From: Sacculina carcini
Taxonomy: Eukaryota > Arthropoda > Thecostraca > Sacculinidae
Assembly: GCA_916048095.2 (NCBI GenBank)
Contig: OU696593.1
Coordinates: 4,930,330 to 4,994,329, forward strand
Length of the DNA: 64,000 nucleotides
Direction of reading: 5' to 3'
Shown here: in pieces, positions 21,955 to 32,332 of the stretch
Position numbering within the stretch: the first letter of the stretch is position 1
Layout: the number at the start of each line of letters is the position of its first letter
The notes under the pieces: model-generated
Told to the model about the DNA's origin: nothing
Database searches by the model: none
What the model saw: only the letters and a program-made list of their open reading frames with translations
Translations under genes and position numbers: made by a program

Positions 21955-22690
21955 TGTAAAATATTATTATTATTATTGTTGAACAAAGCGAACAAAGTGA
22001 CACAGGAAGAGCGCAAGCGCTATAAACTACATCATGCAGCCCCTGCGCACTTTGAACGTGGAGAATAAGAGAAAGAGAGAGAGAAAAAATACACAAAGAC
22101 AATATGACACACACAATCATGACAGATCAATACATCACCCATCAACACACACACAAACACACACACACACACACATACACACAAACATACAATTGATATA
22201 ATACATACGAAAATGACTAGCTCAAAAGAAATTGCACAATATGCTGCACGAGAAGTGCAGAACAACAATTTGACTAGATTAATTCGCAAGAAACACACAC
22301 ACACACACACGCACACTAACATAAACGCACTCGCACAAACACACATACACGATAGTCGCACACACACATACACACACATCACAAAGCGATCCATAAAAAA
22401 TATAAATATATAAATACATAGGTCAATCTCAAAATAAGTCTCAAATAAATGAATAAATATATAATTTAGGTGGAGCTAAACTCGTCAATTTCTCAAAACT
22501 TTGTTGGCAGCACTCTTGAATGATCGGACTGTGCTGGCCCTGCACACATCCTCATCCAACCAATTTCACAACCGCACGGAGCTGGCAACGAAACTACGCT
22601 TAAACTGATTCGTTCTGCATTTTGGCTCTTGTAGGCAGAGCGAATGTGAAAATAAACAACAACAAATCACAAAACAGCAAATACACTCAG
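21955..22690 (-). mobile_element. LINE D: 3' end of a CR1-like retrotransposon
   Basis: On the minus strand, 22690 to about 22436 encodes EPKCRTNQFKRSFVASSVRL, an in-frame stop, then NWLDEDVCRASTVRSFK and a terminal stop. This is the conserved C-terminus of CR1/L2-type ORF2 (RTN-F--SF-P--IRLWN-LP type). It is followed by a CA-containing 3' untranslated region and an end reading AGCGCTTGCGCTCTTCC with a (TAA/TTA)n tail at 21960-21977. Everything upstream is missing. Confidence 0.65.
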
Positions 22691-22854
22691 TTCATTAGCC
22701 TTCATAAGCATTCGTCATTCATATGCATTTCAATTCATTAAAAAAATACAGGCCTGTAACAGATGATCGCTACAGAAACACAATTAACAACAGAGATTGA
22801 TGCATGCAACTAAAGACGGCTCTCGAAATAGCAGACTCGAAGAGACCGAGAAAA

Positions 22855-22945
22855 AATTCCGCTATTTGGAGGCTTGGAGGTTTGGAGATTTCCGCTATTT
22901 GGAGGCTTGGAGATTTGGAGGTTTCCGCTATTTGGAGGTGTGCTC
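22855..22945. repeat. CCGCTATTTGGAGG minisatellite, block 1
   Basis: Three copies of TTCCGCTATTTGGAGG with GCTTGGAGATTTGGAGG spacers. The same motif reappears in block 2 at 23398-23645. Confidence 0.8.
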
Positions 22946-23174
22946 TGCAGCAGCGGTTATCAACCATATTCACCGTGAATAGTCAATTTTTTCGAAAAAA
23001 ATACTCCCCAGTTATTGACTACTTTGCATCTTTCTCAAATTATTCCACAAACAATTTTCATAATCCCAGAAAATTATTCAGCTGTGCAGCGTTCTAGTCT
23101 GGACGCCATGGTTTTGGCATGCTGCAGTTTGCAGGAAAGACCCGTTTCATCAATGTTGAACACATCATTAGTCT

Positions 23175-23290
23175 CCGATGCAATAGTAATCGGAATTGTC
23201 AATGCTATATTCCTGTGTGCCCCCATCCATCTGGGGTCCTAGACGGCCGCCAAATATGCCTATGTCTATAGCCGGTCCTAATAAGTCACT
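23175..23290 (+). repeat. Interspersed repeat, copy 2
   Basis: Partner of 1009-1150 (minus). Reads GATGCAATAGTAATCGGAAT, then GTCAATGCTATATTCC, ending AGCCGGTCCTAATAAG. Confidence 0.45.
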
Positions 23291-23397
23291 CGTTTCTACC
23301 ATCTAATCAGCCTGTAACAGTCAACTGTTATCAGTCGACTAGCTGGAGTCAGTGTATTCCATACATACTCCATTTACAAGTCACACAGAACCCTCGT

Positions 23398-23645
23398 TCT
23401 TCCGCGATTTGGAGGTGTGCTATATGAAAGGGGACCAACTATTTGTCAACTATTTGTAGGTTTCCGCTATTCGAATTCCGCTATTTGGTGATGTAATTAA
23501 CACGTTAATGATAGGACTTTTATCGGAACCAAATAAGTATTCCGCTATTTGGAGGATTCTGCTATTGGGGGGATTATGCTATTTGGAGGATTACGCTATT
23601 TGGAGGATTCCGATACTTGGAGGTTCGCTGTTTGGAGGTTCGTCT
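23398..23645. repeat. CCGCTATTTGGAGG minisatellite, block 2
   Basis: About eight variants of CCGCTATTTGGAGGATT with spacing of 16-22 bp. The shared motif of blocks 1 and 2, separated by ~450 bp of other sequence, suggests one array split by insertion, or ends of one unknown element. Confidence 0.75.
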
Positions 23646-23827
23646 TGCTATGCATTAGCTAGGCATAGCCAGATTGTACTCCAAGACTACACCGATTTGG
23701 CCTTATACAATATATTTGCAATTTATTTGTAATAACACTTGAATGCCAATATAGATCTCTCAACTATCATTATGTACGTTGCATTTTACTGAGGTCACTT
23801 CTGCGACTGAAATACTAATTGTTAGAT

Positions 23828-24160
23828 CAGTGGTTCTCAACTTTCTGCTGTGTTCGCGCCCTTTTCAAATCAGCAGTCACTTTCTTGCACCCACTGGATT
23901 CCTGATAACTTTAGGAGAAAGATAAATATACAAACAACGAAAAAACAAGTTTTTTATTCAGTATACATTCATACAACTCAAAGCTCCTTCAAGAAAAAAA
24001 TGTCAAATGTAAAAGTGTATGTATAAAAAATATATTTGGGTAAAAATTACATTATTTCTTACCTGCAAAGCACATTAAAATTTTGACAGGATTAAGCAAA
24101 AAAAATCCGGGATACAATGCAAAACATGGGTAAACATTTATTTTCATAAATTTTCGCACC

Positions 24161-24207
<47 letters not shown>

Positions 24208-24469
24208 AATTAAAGATAACTTATGTTTCTACCTAGGCTATATATTTTTCCTGGAAAAATCATTTTTATATTAAAGGAAATTTATGCTGTATGAATGAAT
24301 ATTAAATAAATAAATGAATTATTACGTCTGTTGTATTCTTCCTTTTCATGTTGCTATCGAGAATCCAGGGGTTCGAAAACTGATTTCCAATTTGAGAACG
24401 GTATAAACAGTGAAAATGGCAGAGAACCACTGCCCTAGGGGTGCTCACACCCCTGGCTAAGAAGCCCTG
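23828..24469. mobile_element. Inverted pair of hAT-B elements around a (TG)n axis
   Basis: 23828-24160 follows the hAT-B consensus from CAGTGGTTCTCAAC to the TTCGCACC block. A (TG)n tract follows at 24162-24204, then 24206-24432 is the same family reversed (TTTTTCCTGG, ATTACGTCTGTTGTATTC, GAACCACTG). A fragment of the opposite family end, CCTAGGGGTGC to AAGCCCTG, trails to 24469. The first copy stops and the second starts at the microsatellite, so the axis marks the rearrangement. Confidence 0.75.
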
Positions 24470-25355
24470 TATATTAGCCGATCTATTCGAGTCAACGCCG
24501 GCGTCGTTGATGCCAACTGTTTCGAACACAGCCAGCTCACATCACGGTGAATGAGAGCCGTTTATGAAAGAGAGGACCTCAGCTCTGATTGATTGTCTCT
24601 GCCACAACAGGCTCGTGCGTATCTGTAAATGTTTCCATGTCCTCCAGACGTGCGTGTGTGTGTGCTGGATTCGCGCTAGGTGCGTGTCCTTGGCGTTGTC
24701 TGCATGGTCCCGTTGTTTGCCAGTGCTCCACTGGTCCGACGCGAACACTCGCCGAATTATTTGGAAGCAGAGAGCCATTGGAAGGAGATGCGGCGATAAT
24801 GCGTCCGCGCCAGTAAACCTGTTCCTCTCGTCGACTACTCATGTCAACCAATCTGCATCTGCAGAAAAGCGCACGGACGATGCGACCGCAGAGTATGGGA
24901 GAGCATACATCGGTGGATAGTGAGAGTGACGTGCGAGAGAGATTGAGAGAGCACTTCCAAGCGCAGTGACCAGTTGGATAATTTGATCTGTGAAGAAAAC
25001 GAGATGATGGGCGTAGATTATGTCGGGACAGGGTATATATTACCTCCGAGAGTTTGCATAAGGAGGGTTGAAAAACAATTATCAACCCCCGAAAATTATC
25101 ATGAATACTCCTATTTGTGTTATTACTGAAATATTTTCCTGGATGGTCTGGGATGGATGGATGGACAAAACAATGTATATTGCTACATATCTATGGATGA
25201 TAGCAAAACATTGGCCAATCGGCCGAAAATGGTTGAGCACCACTGCATCAGGTCAACTGAGCCCAATCACTGACAACTTACGCCTGCCGACCGTCATTCG
25301 CCTAGTCTCAAGTTGAGACTCTCAACACAAGTCTACGGCCATGAACGAAACTGAG
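24470..25355. other. No gene; a hAT-like right end
   Basis: 24560-24900 is GC-richer with long frames on both strands but no known motif. At 25225-25250, GAAAATGGTTGAGCACCACTG resembles a hAT right terminus, with relatives at 34475-34496 and 49481-49501. Confidence 0.4.
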
Positions 25356-25360
25356 AAGAG

Positions 25361-25470
25361 CAGATCGGAATAGAGTGGATCTTGTTCTCTTCTTCGACTC
25401 TACTCCAGATCGGAATAGAGTGCATCTTGTTCTCTTTATCCAGATCGGAATAGAGAGAGAGAGAGAGCGC
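25361..25470. repeat. Three-fold CAGATCGGAATAGAGTG repeat
   Basis: CAGATCGGAATAGAG begins at 25361, 25406 and 25441, followed by ATCTTGTTCTCT in the first two, and by a GA-rich run in the third. Confidence 0.8.
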
Positions 25471-25899
25471 AGAAAGAGAGAGCAGGGGCGTCGTGCCAAT
25501 GAGATTGCTCTGGCTACCCGGAGCGCATGTCACACATCTGCCTCAGTCAGATAGTCAGCGATTGGACTTCATCGACAGCTGATTTCCATTCGATTGAAAC
25601 ACACACACACACACACGCACACAAACACATATTCATGCGCAAAAGCGAATAAACAAACTTGCCGACTGCTTTGGGTGTATGTGAACATATTAGTCGGCTT
25701 CGGCATAAGTCCACATCTGGATAAGCCGGAATGTACGAAAATGCGTCTCTGTTTAGCGAGAGGTTAAACGCCGACATACACAAGCTGAGGTACACACACA
25801 TACATATATACACACAAACACAATCAAAAACACGCATACATACACACATGCAATGCCACTGAAGTTTGGAAAGATGAAAGACAACAAAACTCAAGATAC

Positions 25900-26092
25900 T
25901 GCAAGACGATATCAGGCAATGAACTTATGGATTCCGATCTGGACGGGGACAGAAATATACAGTGGCTCAACCAGGAAGGGAAAATGTTTCTTTTGTTTGT
26001 GGGCGTCATCTTGTAGGAGAAATATACGAAGCAATTTGGCATAAGTATAGAAACGTCCCACTTGGAGACATGAGACGATTTATAAAGTACCA
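25900..26092 (+). pseudogene. Possible decayed coding segment, family unknown
   Basis: Two protein-like stretches lie in adjacent frames. The first reads DLDGDRNIQWLNQEGKMF after an acceptor-like ATATCAG (25917). The second reads GEIYEAIWHKYRNVPLGDM then RRFIKYHC and a stop at about 26092. The I-W-N-EG-F pattern loosely recalls winged-helix DNA-binding domains (IRF or ETS type), but the diagnostic residues beyond it are not there. Nothing upstream confirms an exon. Confidence 0.18.
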
Positions 26093-26255
26093 TTGCTAAG
26101 CACAACAACTTCAGGTGGTTTCAATAGACGTTCAGAAGACCCACGCGAGGTAATTTAAATTCGAGTTAGCTTCCACACGCACGCATACATGTACAATCAC
26201 ACATACAAAATTGAATTAAGTGAACAAAAACATTCCTGACCAGTTATACAATTGA

Positions 26256-26514
26256 TCAAATCTTGCTCTTGAACCTTCTCACCAAAGCTTCTTCATCTTT
26301 AACCTGTTGAGGAACGGGCTTCGTGGTCCGTGGTCTGTTTTTGCTTGACTTGGGTCCAGTCATTTGTGATGTTCCTCTCACTTCGGTCTAACAACGATCG
26401 AATCGTGACAATTTTATTCATTATAGAGAAAAACGGAGAAGTAATACCTCCTGATTAGGTGTGACATTTGTCCTATATCCATAAGTTCTTCTCAGACACC
26501 GGAGCGAGTTAATA
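26256..26514 (-). CDS. Candidate 3'-terminal exons of a host gene, unidentified
   Basis: Minus strand. Exon 26448-26514 reads RCLRRTYGYRTN then VTPNQE, ending GAG at a donor-like GTATTACTTC. A 60-bp putative intron (26388-26447) ends TTGTTAG. The terminal exon 26387-26256 reads on in phase: TEVRGTSQMTGPKSSKNRPR, then TTKPVPQQVKDEEALVRR and FKSKI with a TGA stop. Composition (basic, Pro/Lys-rich tail) and phase 0 joining look protein-like, but the upstream acceptor (TGTCACAG) lacks a pyrimidine tract and no homologue is recognised. Chance is a real alternative. Confidence 0.22.
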
Positions 26515-26540
26515 CTGTGACATTTTGGTCATCCGCGTTA

Positions 26541-27160
26541 TCACCTTTGATTTTGGAGGGTGTAAACAACATGCCAGTAATGCCTTGGCCATAAAGCATG
26601 TCTCTGTGCTGGCTTGGGGCGAGGCACACGCCGGTCGATAGTGCTGGCGCGCTGATCTCGGCTTACAAGCTTACCCAGCGGCATTATGTCACCGGGTTTC
26701 ACAATCCAATAGCCGTTCGGCACCTATGGAGCGGTCTGAGCTGTTAGCATGCATGACGCCGAACACCCGGCAAACAAACCACTTCGATAACAACATTATG
26801 TGATCAGGGAGAGACACACGCAAGTCTGGCACGATGTGGAAGGTGCTATCGGTTTGCGCCAAATGCAACTGAATTGCTTGAACAGCTCAATCCTTCTGCG
26901 TTTCATGTGCTGATCCCAGAAGAGGAGAAACTCAAACAACAATGAGAAACCCTCTGTATAAATTTGATGCTAAATATCCTGTCCTGATTCAACATAGAAC
27001 TTTTGAAATACCATGAGATATTGATTGAACTATGTTTGACTGCATTCTGGTCCCACTTTCTTACTGCTTCTGAAAAATGCCCAGCACAGGATGGCGTATT
27101 ATGAACCCACATTGAATAATCGTTTGCTTTCGGATGTCGGATTGTGGCTTATTCCTCAAA
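26541..27160. other. No feature confirmed
   Basis: 26541-26723 is open for 60 codons on the minus strand (GYWIVKPGDIMPLGKLV). WIVKPGD recalls the tubulin-tyrosine-ligase motif, but the Arg-Gly-rich residues that follow it in that family are absent. The rest is AT-rich non-coding. Confidence 0.25.
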
Positions 27161-27164
27161 ACAG

Positions 27165-27333
27165 ACACCAGGTGTTTCCGTTGGGTGGCTGAAGGGGTCA
27201 ATGAAAAGATGCGAAAATATGAAGCTTGGCGAAAATATGAGGAACTACAAGCGAAATGTTCACGGTCAGCCTCAAGGCGGGCTTGACACATTTTGGGGGG
27301 CTTCAGCTCCTCCAAGTCCCCTTGGGGCCGCCA
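27165..27333 (+). mobile_element. hAT-D MITE, left end decayed
   Basis: Contains AGATGCGAAAATATGAAG, GAGGAACTACAAGCGAAATG and a right end GGGGCCGCCACTT, the family order read in the same direction as the 48535 copy. Confidence 0.6.
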
Positions 27334-28100
27334 CTTCTCTCAGCATATCTCAGCATATATTGCTTCTTTGCTCTCGTCACTCATGACAGGTCCAGGTAGC
27401 ATTAGACCCTGGAGCCGTATGTGTTTCTTTTTCACCGTCCTAGTGCCTCGCTTCTTTTGACCGTGAGAAAAATAAATGATAAAAGAGAACATGCACTTGT
27501 TTTAAATTAGTCTATGTAGGAGAGGAGCGAATACATTGATTGTGTGATGGAGCTAAATTTGAAACACCATACAATAGACTATTCACGTGGTGCGTCGTTC
27601 TCTACGGGATGAACTGCAGAAGTGTTTGATCATGATGATTCATCATGCATTTATAACCACAAACGTCCTTTGATAGGTACTTTGCAAAGTTAATATGGAT
27701 ACATACAGCATGTGCTATTTTCATCATGAGACATCTGCGACTTTTGAGGCTTCAAACGCAATTTTTTTGTCGTGTTCATTTTTGGTCCAATGCGGCTGTT
27801 TCTTGTATTTTGTGTGGCCGTCCCCTAACCGATGAATTTCAGCGACGGGCTGCTGTCAAAGTGTGGACCTCTCCGCTGACAAGCGCCGGGTAACTGATCT
27901 TCTTTTCCGGTTTGTGTCTGCTCGTGAAAATCCACAGACAAATTCGATAGACAAGTGTTTGAAAAGTTCGATGTCTGAGAGGTTCGGTGTCTGAAATGTA
28001 CATTGAACAGTGAACTCCCAGTAAACAATACTTCAAGCGTTGCATAAAAGTGACAAAACGTAGGGAGTTCCTCCACCGGAAATAATCAACTAATTAAAGA
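27334..28100. other. No feature seen
   Basis: AT-rich non-coding; several short frames only. Confidence 0.5.
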
Positions 28101-28670
28101 CGAACACCGATGACAGACACCAGAGATAGACAAGGATGCTTGGTAATTGAACGATCAGGAAATCAAAAATCAGTCAATTTCAAATCTACGACAACATGCG
28201 CTCGGGCACCGGACATCAGGGTCCTTGGAAGGTCGGCACACTGTTCTTGTCGAGATCCGAGTCGTTGTTTGGCTGTCAACAAGAAGCGATGCTGGCGCGG
28301 CGGTCGGTGGCGCCCATTGCGACGGGGAGCCGCGAGACATTCTAGACTCACCGATATCGCATAATGGCCGCCTTGCCTGCCCGTCCGTCAGTCGGTCGGT
28401 CGAAAATCGAAAATTGCGCTCTGCCAAGCATAAAAATTCTTTCACGCCACGCGCACGGTATCAAATGGCCCTCGCATCCGCACGACCACCGCACGGCTGT
28501 TTACGCTGGCAAAGTCCAATAAACACCGGGCCTGGGGTTTGGTGTGGTGTGGTGGCGTCGGTGGTGGCGAAGTACACGCCTCCACGGAGTGTTCTCCATT
28601 GTTCGAGGGAGCTCTTGTCGTCTTTTGTAGCATGTTGCCCTACCTGTCGTCTCTCTCGGCTCCTACTCTC
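28101..28670. other. GC/CpG-rich block with long frames, unresolved
   Basis: Open for 230 codons on the plus strand (28147-28839), but the last ~60 codons run into CA repeats and two other frames are also open for over 60 codons, the usual picture for GC-rich non-coding DNA. No motif recognised. A promoter-like CpG block is possible. Confidence 0.3.
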
Positions 28671-28768
28671 ATCAACACACTCACACACACTCACACATAC
28701 AGACGTACACACAATTTCATTCACGAAGTTGCGCGTTGGTACACGAACGCACATGAACGCACACACGT

Positions 28769-28804
<36 letters not shown>

Positions 28805-28902
28805 CGCCCATGTTGATTGACGTACGTTCACAGGTGTAAACTGCATATGTGGCCCACTTCTATCAGCACGCAAGTCTATTGCACATGAAACAGACACACA
28901 CA

Positions 28903-28963
<61 letters not shown>

Positions 28964-28970
28964 TAGTGCT
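28671..28970. repeat. (CA)n and (TA)n tracts
   Basis: CA at 28676-28700, 28769-28802 and 28892-28941, the last passing directly into (TA)n at 28941-28963. Confidence 0.9.
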
Positions 28971-29079
28971 TGCAAACGATATTAAACTGGATTGCTATTT
29001 CACATTTAGCAATATTTCACTTTTTGGTCGATTCCATGTCTCTAGCCAATTTCTGATCGCTTCTATACTCAACAACTTC

Positions 29080-29130
29080 CCTATATTACGTAACGTTTCG
29101 GAGTTACCAGACTCCATCATCAGACACAAA
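29080..29130 (-). ncRNA. Hammerhead-ribozyme-like motif in the Penelope terminal region
   Basis: On the minus strand CTGATGA (29123-29117) is followed by one T, then a 5-bp stem GGAGT / ACTCC with loop CTGGTA, then GAAAC (29099-29095) and ACGTTACGT, which can form a very short stem III. The CUGAUGA and GAAA cores in this order match the minimal hammerheads reported in Penelope-like elements. One unpaired base after CUGAUGA and a wobble-rich stem I mean activity is uncertain. Confidence 0.6.
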
Positions 29131-29237
29131 TCACATGAGAACACAATAACAACGCAAATACCAATACACAATCACTACAACATTCAAACAATTATTCACA
29201 TGCTATTTATGTCAGCAGCCAGGTGTCACTCCTAGGT

Positions 29238-29760
29238 ACCATTGTCTGGTAGGTGTGAAAGTGGTATTGGCTGGCTGTCGCAGGGGCGCGTCGAGTTTAG
29301 CTCCAACGGGGGGGCTCGGTGAGTTGGCAGAATACCGTTTTCCTCGAGCTGTATATTCAGCGTCGGCTTCAGCTGGGTGATATATACCGCCTCTAACATG
29401 CGCAATCGCCGTGCGTGGTTTTCGCGGGCCAAAACCTGTATTCCTTCGACGATGTCTTGACGTTTGATTTTTCTGTCATGCGCCGAACTGAAATGCCTCT
29501 TGATTGCACCGTTGTTGAGGTGGCAAGTCAGCCGCCGCGACAGCGTCGTCGTCGTCATGCCAATGTTTGTGTGAGGTCCACACCCCTCGACGTTGCATTT
29601 AAAATGGTTTACGACGTGATGCTGCTGCAGCTGCGCGGGCTTGTCACTCTCCGGCTTATTTCGAAGAACCAAGTTTGCTGTTTTTTGCGTGTTGTAGTAA
29701 ATTACAAGCTTTATTTGGGTATTGTCGTCACTGGCTGTCACATTTTGGCAACAATCTCTT
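29238..29760 (-). pseudogene. GIY-YIG endonuclease region of a Penelope-like element
   Basis: The deduced protein contains KLVIYYNTQKTANLVLRNK, then HHVVNHFKCNVEGCG, NIGMTTTTLSRRLTCHL, GAIKRHFSSAH and ARRLRMLEAVYITQLKP-LN. This order is the recognisable C-terminal domain of Penelope-like elements, where the endonuclease nicks target DNA to prime reverse transcription. The F-C---CG-(T/Y)-IGMT-T-LSRRL block is the core. The copy looks inactive. Apparent extension into THTHTH residues is microsatellite. Confidence 0.75.
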
Positions 29761-29794
29761 TCATCACACGCTCGTCCACTCTGTGCGTGTATAT

Positions 29795-29885
29795 AAGATG
29801 TGTGCGTGTGTGTGTGTGTATGTGTGTGTGTATGTGCGTGTGTGTATGTGTGTGCATGTGTGTATTTGCATATGTTTATTCTAAT
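29795..29885. repeat. (TG)n tract
   Basis: TGTG repeats with TA and CG interruptions at the upstream edge of the Penelope fragment. Confidence 0.85.
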
Positions 29886-29989
29886 TGATCTATGAATATT
29901 AAGCAGGCGCAATTAGCTGTCTAGGTGATAAGATTTAATTTACCACCAGGCTTAGTGTGATGGAGGTGAGGAAACTAAATAAACCGCAT

Positions 29990-30186
29990 TTAAATCGCAG
30001 CCCTGATCGGAAACTGTGGGGGGCTGAGGGGGGTTAGAGAAATAGATACGGGGGCTTGGCGAGACATGAGGAACTACAGTCGAAATGTTCATGGGCGGAA
30101 TTTTTTGGGGGATCAGGGGAGGCTTGGCACGTTTTTTCCGGTGAGGAGGCCTCAGCCTATCCAATCTCCCTCCTGGCATCGCCACT
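29990..30186 (+). mobile_element. hAT-D MITE, left end decayed
   Basis: Contains ATACGGGGGCTTGGCGAGAC, ATGAGGAACTACAGTCG and the right end GGCATCGCCACTG, as in the 48535 copy. Confidence 0.65.
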
Positions 30187-30468
30187 GGCTACAATTCTTT
30201 CAAAGTTACATTTCATTAGTCGCTTGTTGGGCATGGTTCGTGGTGAACTGAACATCTAGACAGCCCTGGGCACTACGGCATAAACACCCATAAACATCCA
30301 AATTGAAATACCACAGAAAACTTGTGTGTACATTTTTAACTGGACCTTTTTAGTATATACTGATAACTTTTCGCTCCCTTTTGACCCGTACCAACTCTGC
30401 CTAAACTAAAAAATTATATTCCGTCACTGTTTCTTGTTGATTGTATAAAATTTTCACCGTAATAATAC

Positions 30469-30629
30469 CACGGGCGGATCCAGAGAGGGGGCTCAGGGGG
30501 CTGCAGCCCCTCCTGAAATGTTTTTTATCAACTCTTCATAACCATGAGGTTCACTAAAACACGTCAAGAGAACTACCTTTCTGTAGAATTTTTCTATATA
30601 AGCATTATCGGAAAACATTCGCACGTTTA

Positions 30630-30714
<85 letters not shown>

Positions 30715-30822
30715 GTGTGTAAATATATCATTGAAAAATGTCCCAAGTCATGACTTTCACACTCTACTTAGTCACTCATACGTAATTCAGCCCCCCTAAA
30801 TTGCATTTTGAATCCGCTACTG
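30469..30822 (-). mobile_element. hAT-F MITE enlarged by an internal (TG)n
   Basis: CACGGGCGGATCCAGAG to GAATCCGCTACTG with the family blocks TCAACTCTTCATAACCAT and ATATAAGCATTAT. A TG tract of about 75 bp (30634-30710) has grown inside, taking the element to 354 bp against ~210-250 bp for other copies. Flanks aataatac and aataacga agree at 5 of 8 positions. Confidence 0.75.
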
Positions 30823-30894
30823 AATAACGAATACTCGTATACCATTATTTACTATAGACGACTTCATATTTATTTTACAGCTCCAGTAGAAAGC

Positions 30895-31367
30895 GCGTGT
30901 GCATGTGCGTGTGCGTGTGTGTATGTTCACCTGTTATGAGACGAGTGATGAGTCGGAAGCTCACTTTGACAGCTCGCGTGCATAGCACGCTTGTGTGCGC
31001 GTGTGTCTGCGTGTGTGTGTGTGTGTATGTGTGTAAGTGTAAGTGTAAGTGCAAGTGAGTGCGAATATAAACTAGCACGGCCAAAAAACCAGCACAAGAA
31101 GCGCCGGAAAGTGCTCGCACACACACACACGCATACACTTTCGGCGCACTTTTTGCATCCACAATTTCCCAATGCTGGTCGATTCATTGCCGACGCTGTT
31201 TGTGTGCCAGCGTTGCGTGAAGGGCCGATGCAAGATTGTATTTAGGAAATTTGTCTGAACCTCATCTACTACACCACGGAGTCCACGAAGCTGAACCATA
31301 GCCAGAAGCTGTTGCATGCTGCATGTTGCAGATTTCGCAGTGAATGTTATCTGTTGTCTGATTACAG
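30895..31367. other. TG-rich region, no gene
   Basis: TG tracts with GCGTGT and AAGTGT variants at about 30896-31060. At 31264-31285, CTACACCACGGAGTCCACG matches the outer end of the tRNA-Val-like SINE head (minus strand) but nothing else of it. Confidence 0.5.
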
Positions 31368-31670
31368 CAGAGCTTGCATCCCCTAGGGTTGCGAGCCCGG
31401 TTCATAAGGGTGCGAGAATTCCTGTTTGAAATTGAAGAACATTTGTTTTTATCTCTGCTATATATTTTTAATGGGATGAAACATTTTGCTTAAAGCATGC
31501 TTTTCATACAGGCACTTCAGCTGTATGAACGATTATTAAACAGATGAGTTTTGTTACTTGGTCGTTGGTATTTGCATCTATTTCGAATAGCCATCAAGAA
31601 TCCAGAGGGCTGCCAGAACGGACTGCCGATTGGAAACGGTGCCAACACTGAAAAACGTTGAGAAGCACAA
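31368..31670 (-). mobile_element. hAT-B non-autonomous transposon with TSD
   Basis: Starts CAGAGCTTGCATCCCCTAGG and ends AAACGTTGAGAAGCACAA. The flanks gattacag (31360-31367) and gatttcag (31671-31678) match at 7 of 8. Internal order is that of the 2295 copy. Confidence 0.78.
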
Positions 31671-31780
31671 GATTTCAGCAACAATTACTTGTTATGGCGC
31701 ATCAGCACACTCGAGTGTGAAACATTACAACTAGGATGGCAAAGGATGAAGAAGTAATAACCAGGGCATATAGTCATAAC

Positions 31781-32030
31781 CAGGTTCTTTAACCTGTGGA
31801 AAACTCCCCATTGGGGGAAGAGCATGAGTTGCCAAGTGGGCAATTCAAGGTCTGACAGAAGAACACATGTGTGTGTGTTTTTATCAATCCGAATTCGATT
31901 ATTTTTGCTTCTAAGTTAATTTCTGACATTTAATATGCTGAAACAGCTGACTTTATTAGATTTATCAGTGCCGTTGTGAGAAATGAAGATTTTGCTCATT
32001 AGAAGAAGACGGAAATCAGAGAAAAAAGCA
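31781..32030 (+). mobile_element. hAT-A MITE, right end decayed
   Basis: CAGGTTCTTTAACCTGTGG, then AACTCCCCATTGGGGG, GAGTTGCCAAGTGGG, GGTCTGACAGAA, TTTATCAGTGCCGTTGT and AATCAGAGAAAAAAG, in family order. Confidence 0.75.
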
Positions 32031-32332
32031 TCGAAAAAAGCATTGAAGCATCGCATTGAATAAGTAAAAACAAATTGAATTTGAGAGACATTGCATGTAA
32101 TCGATATAACATACACAAATTTAGCTCCTTTTGATGCATTGATAAAGTTTCATATCTGATCTTTTCACTAATGATTTCCATCATATGCATAGTATTTCCT
32201 CACCAAAACAGAAAATAATTGATAACGCCTCATATTGTTGTGACATTTTGAGGTGATTTTTTGCAGAATTCCAATCTGTTGTGTAGCCAAAAGTACTTTT
32301 CATGTAGCAGGACTATTTTCAAAGCAGACGTT
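32031..32332. other. No feature seen
   Basis: AT-rich non-coding. Confidence 0.5.

Larger units (their letters stand above)
28985..29790 (-). mobile_element. Penelope-like retroelement, 3' fragment
   Basis: A broken minus-strand copy. It keeps the C-terminal GIY-YIG endonuclease region and the downstream terminal region with a hammerhead-like motif (29080-29130), the arrangement known for Penelope-like elements. The reverse-transcriptase domain is absent. The upstream edge lies at a TG microsatellite (29795-29880). Moderate similarity to family consensus motifs suggests an old insertion. Confidence 0.72.

Noticed and set aside
26541-26723. WIVKPGD resembling tubulin-tyrosine-ligase-like proteins
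   Set aside because: The motif should be followed by a Ser/Arg-Gly-rich loop; here IMPLGKLVSRDQ follows, and no other ligase motif is nearby.
28147-28839. 230-codon plus-strand ORF
   Set aside because: GC-rich region with several overlapping open frames, low-complexity composition, and a C-terminal third made of CA-repeat residues; no domain recognised.
31264-31285. Another SINE copy
   Set aside because: Only about 20 bp match the outer head of the tRNA-Val-like SINE; no B box or body.
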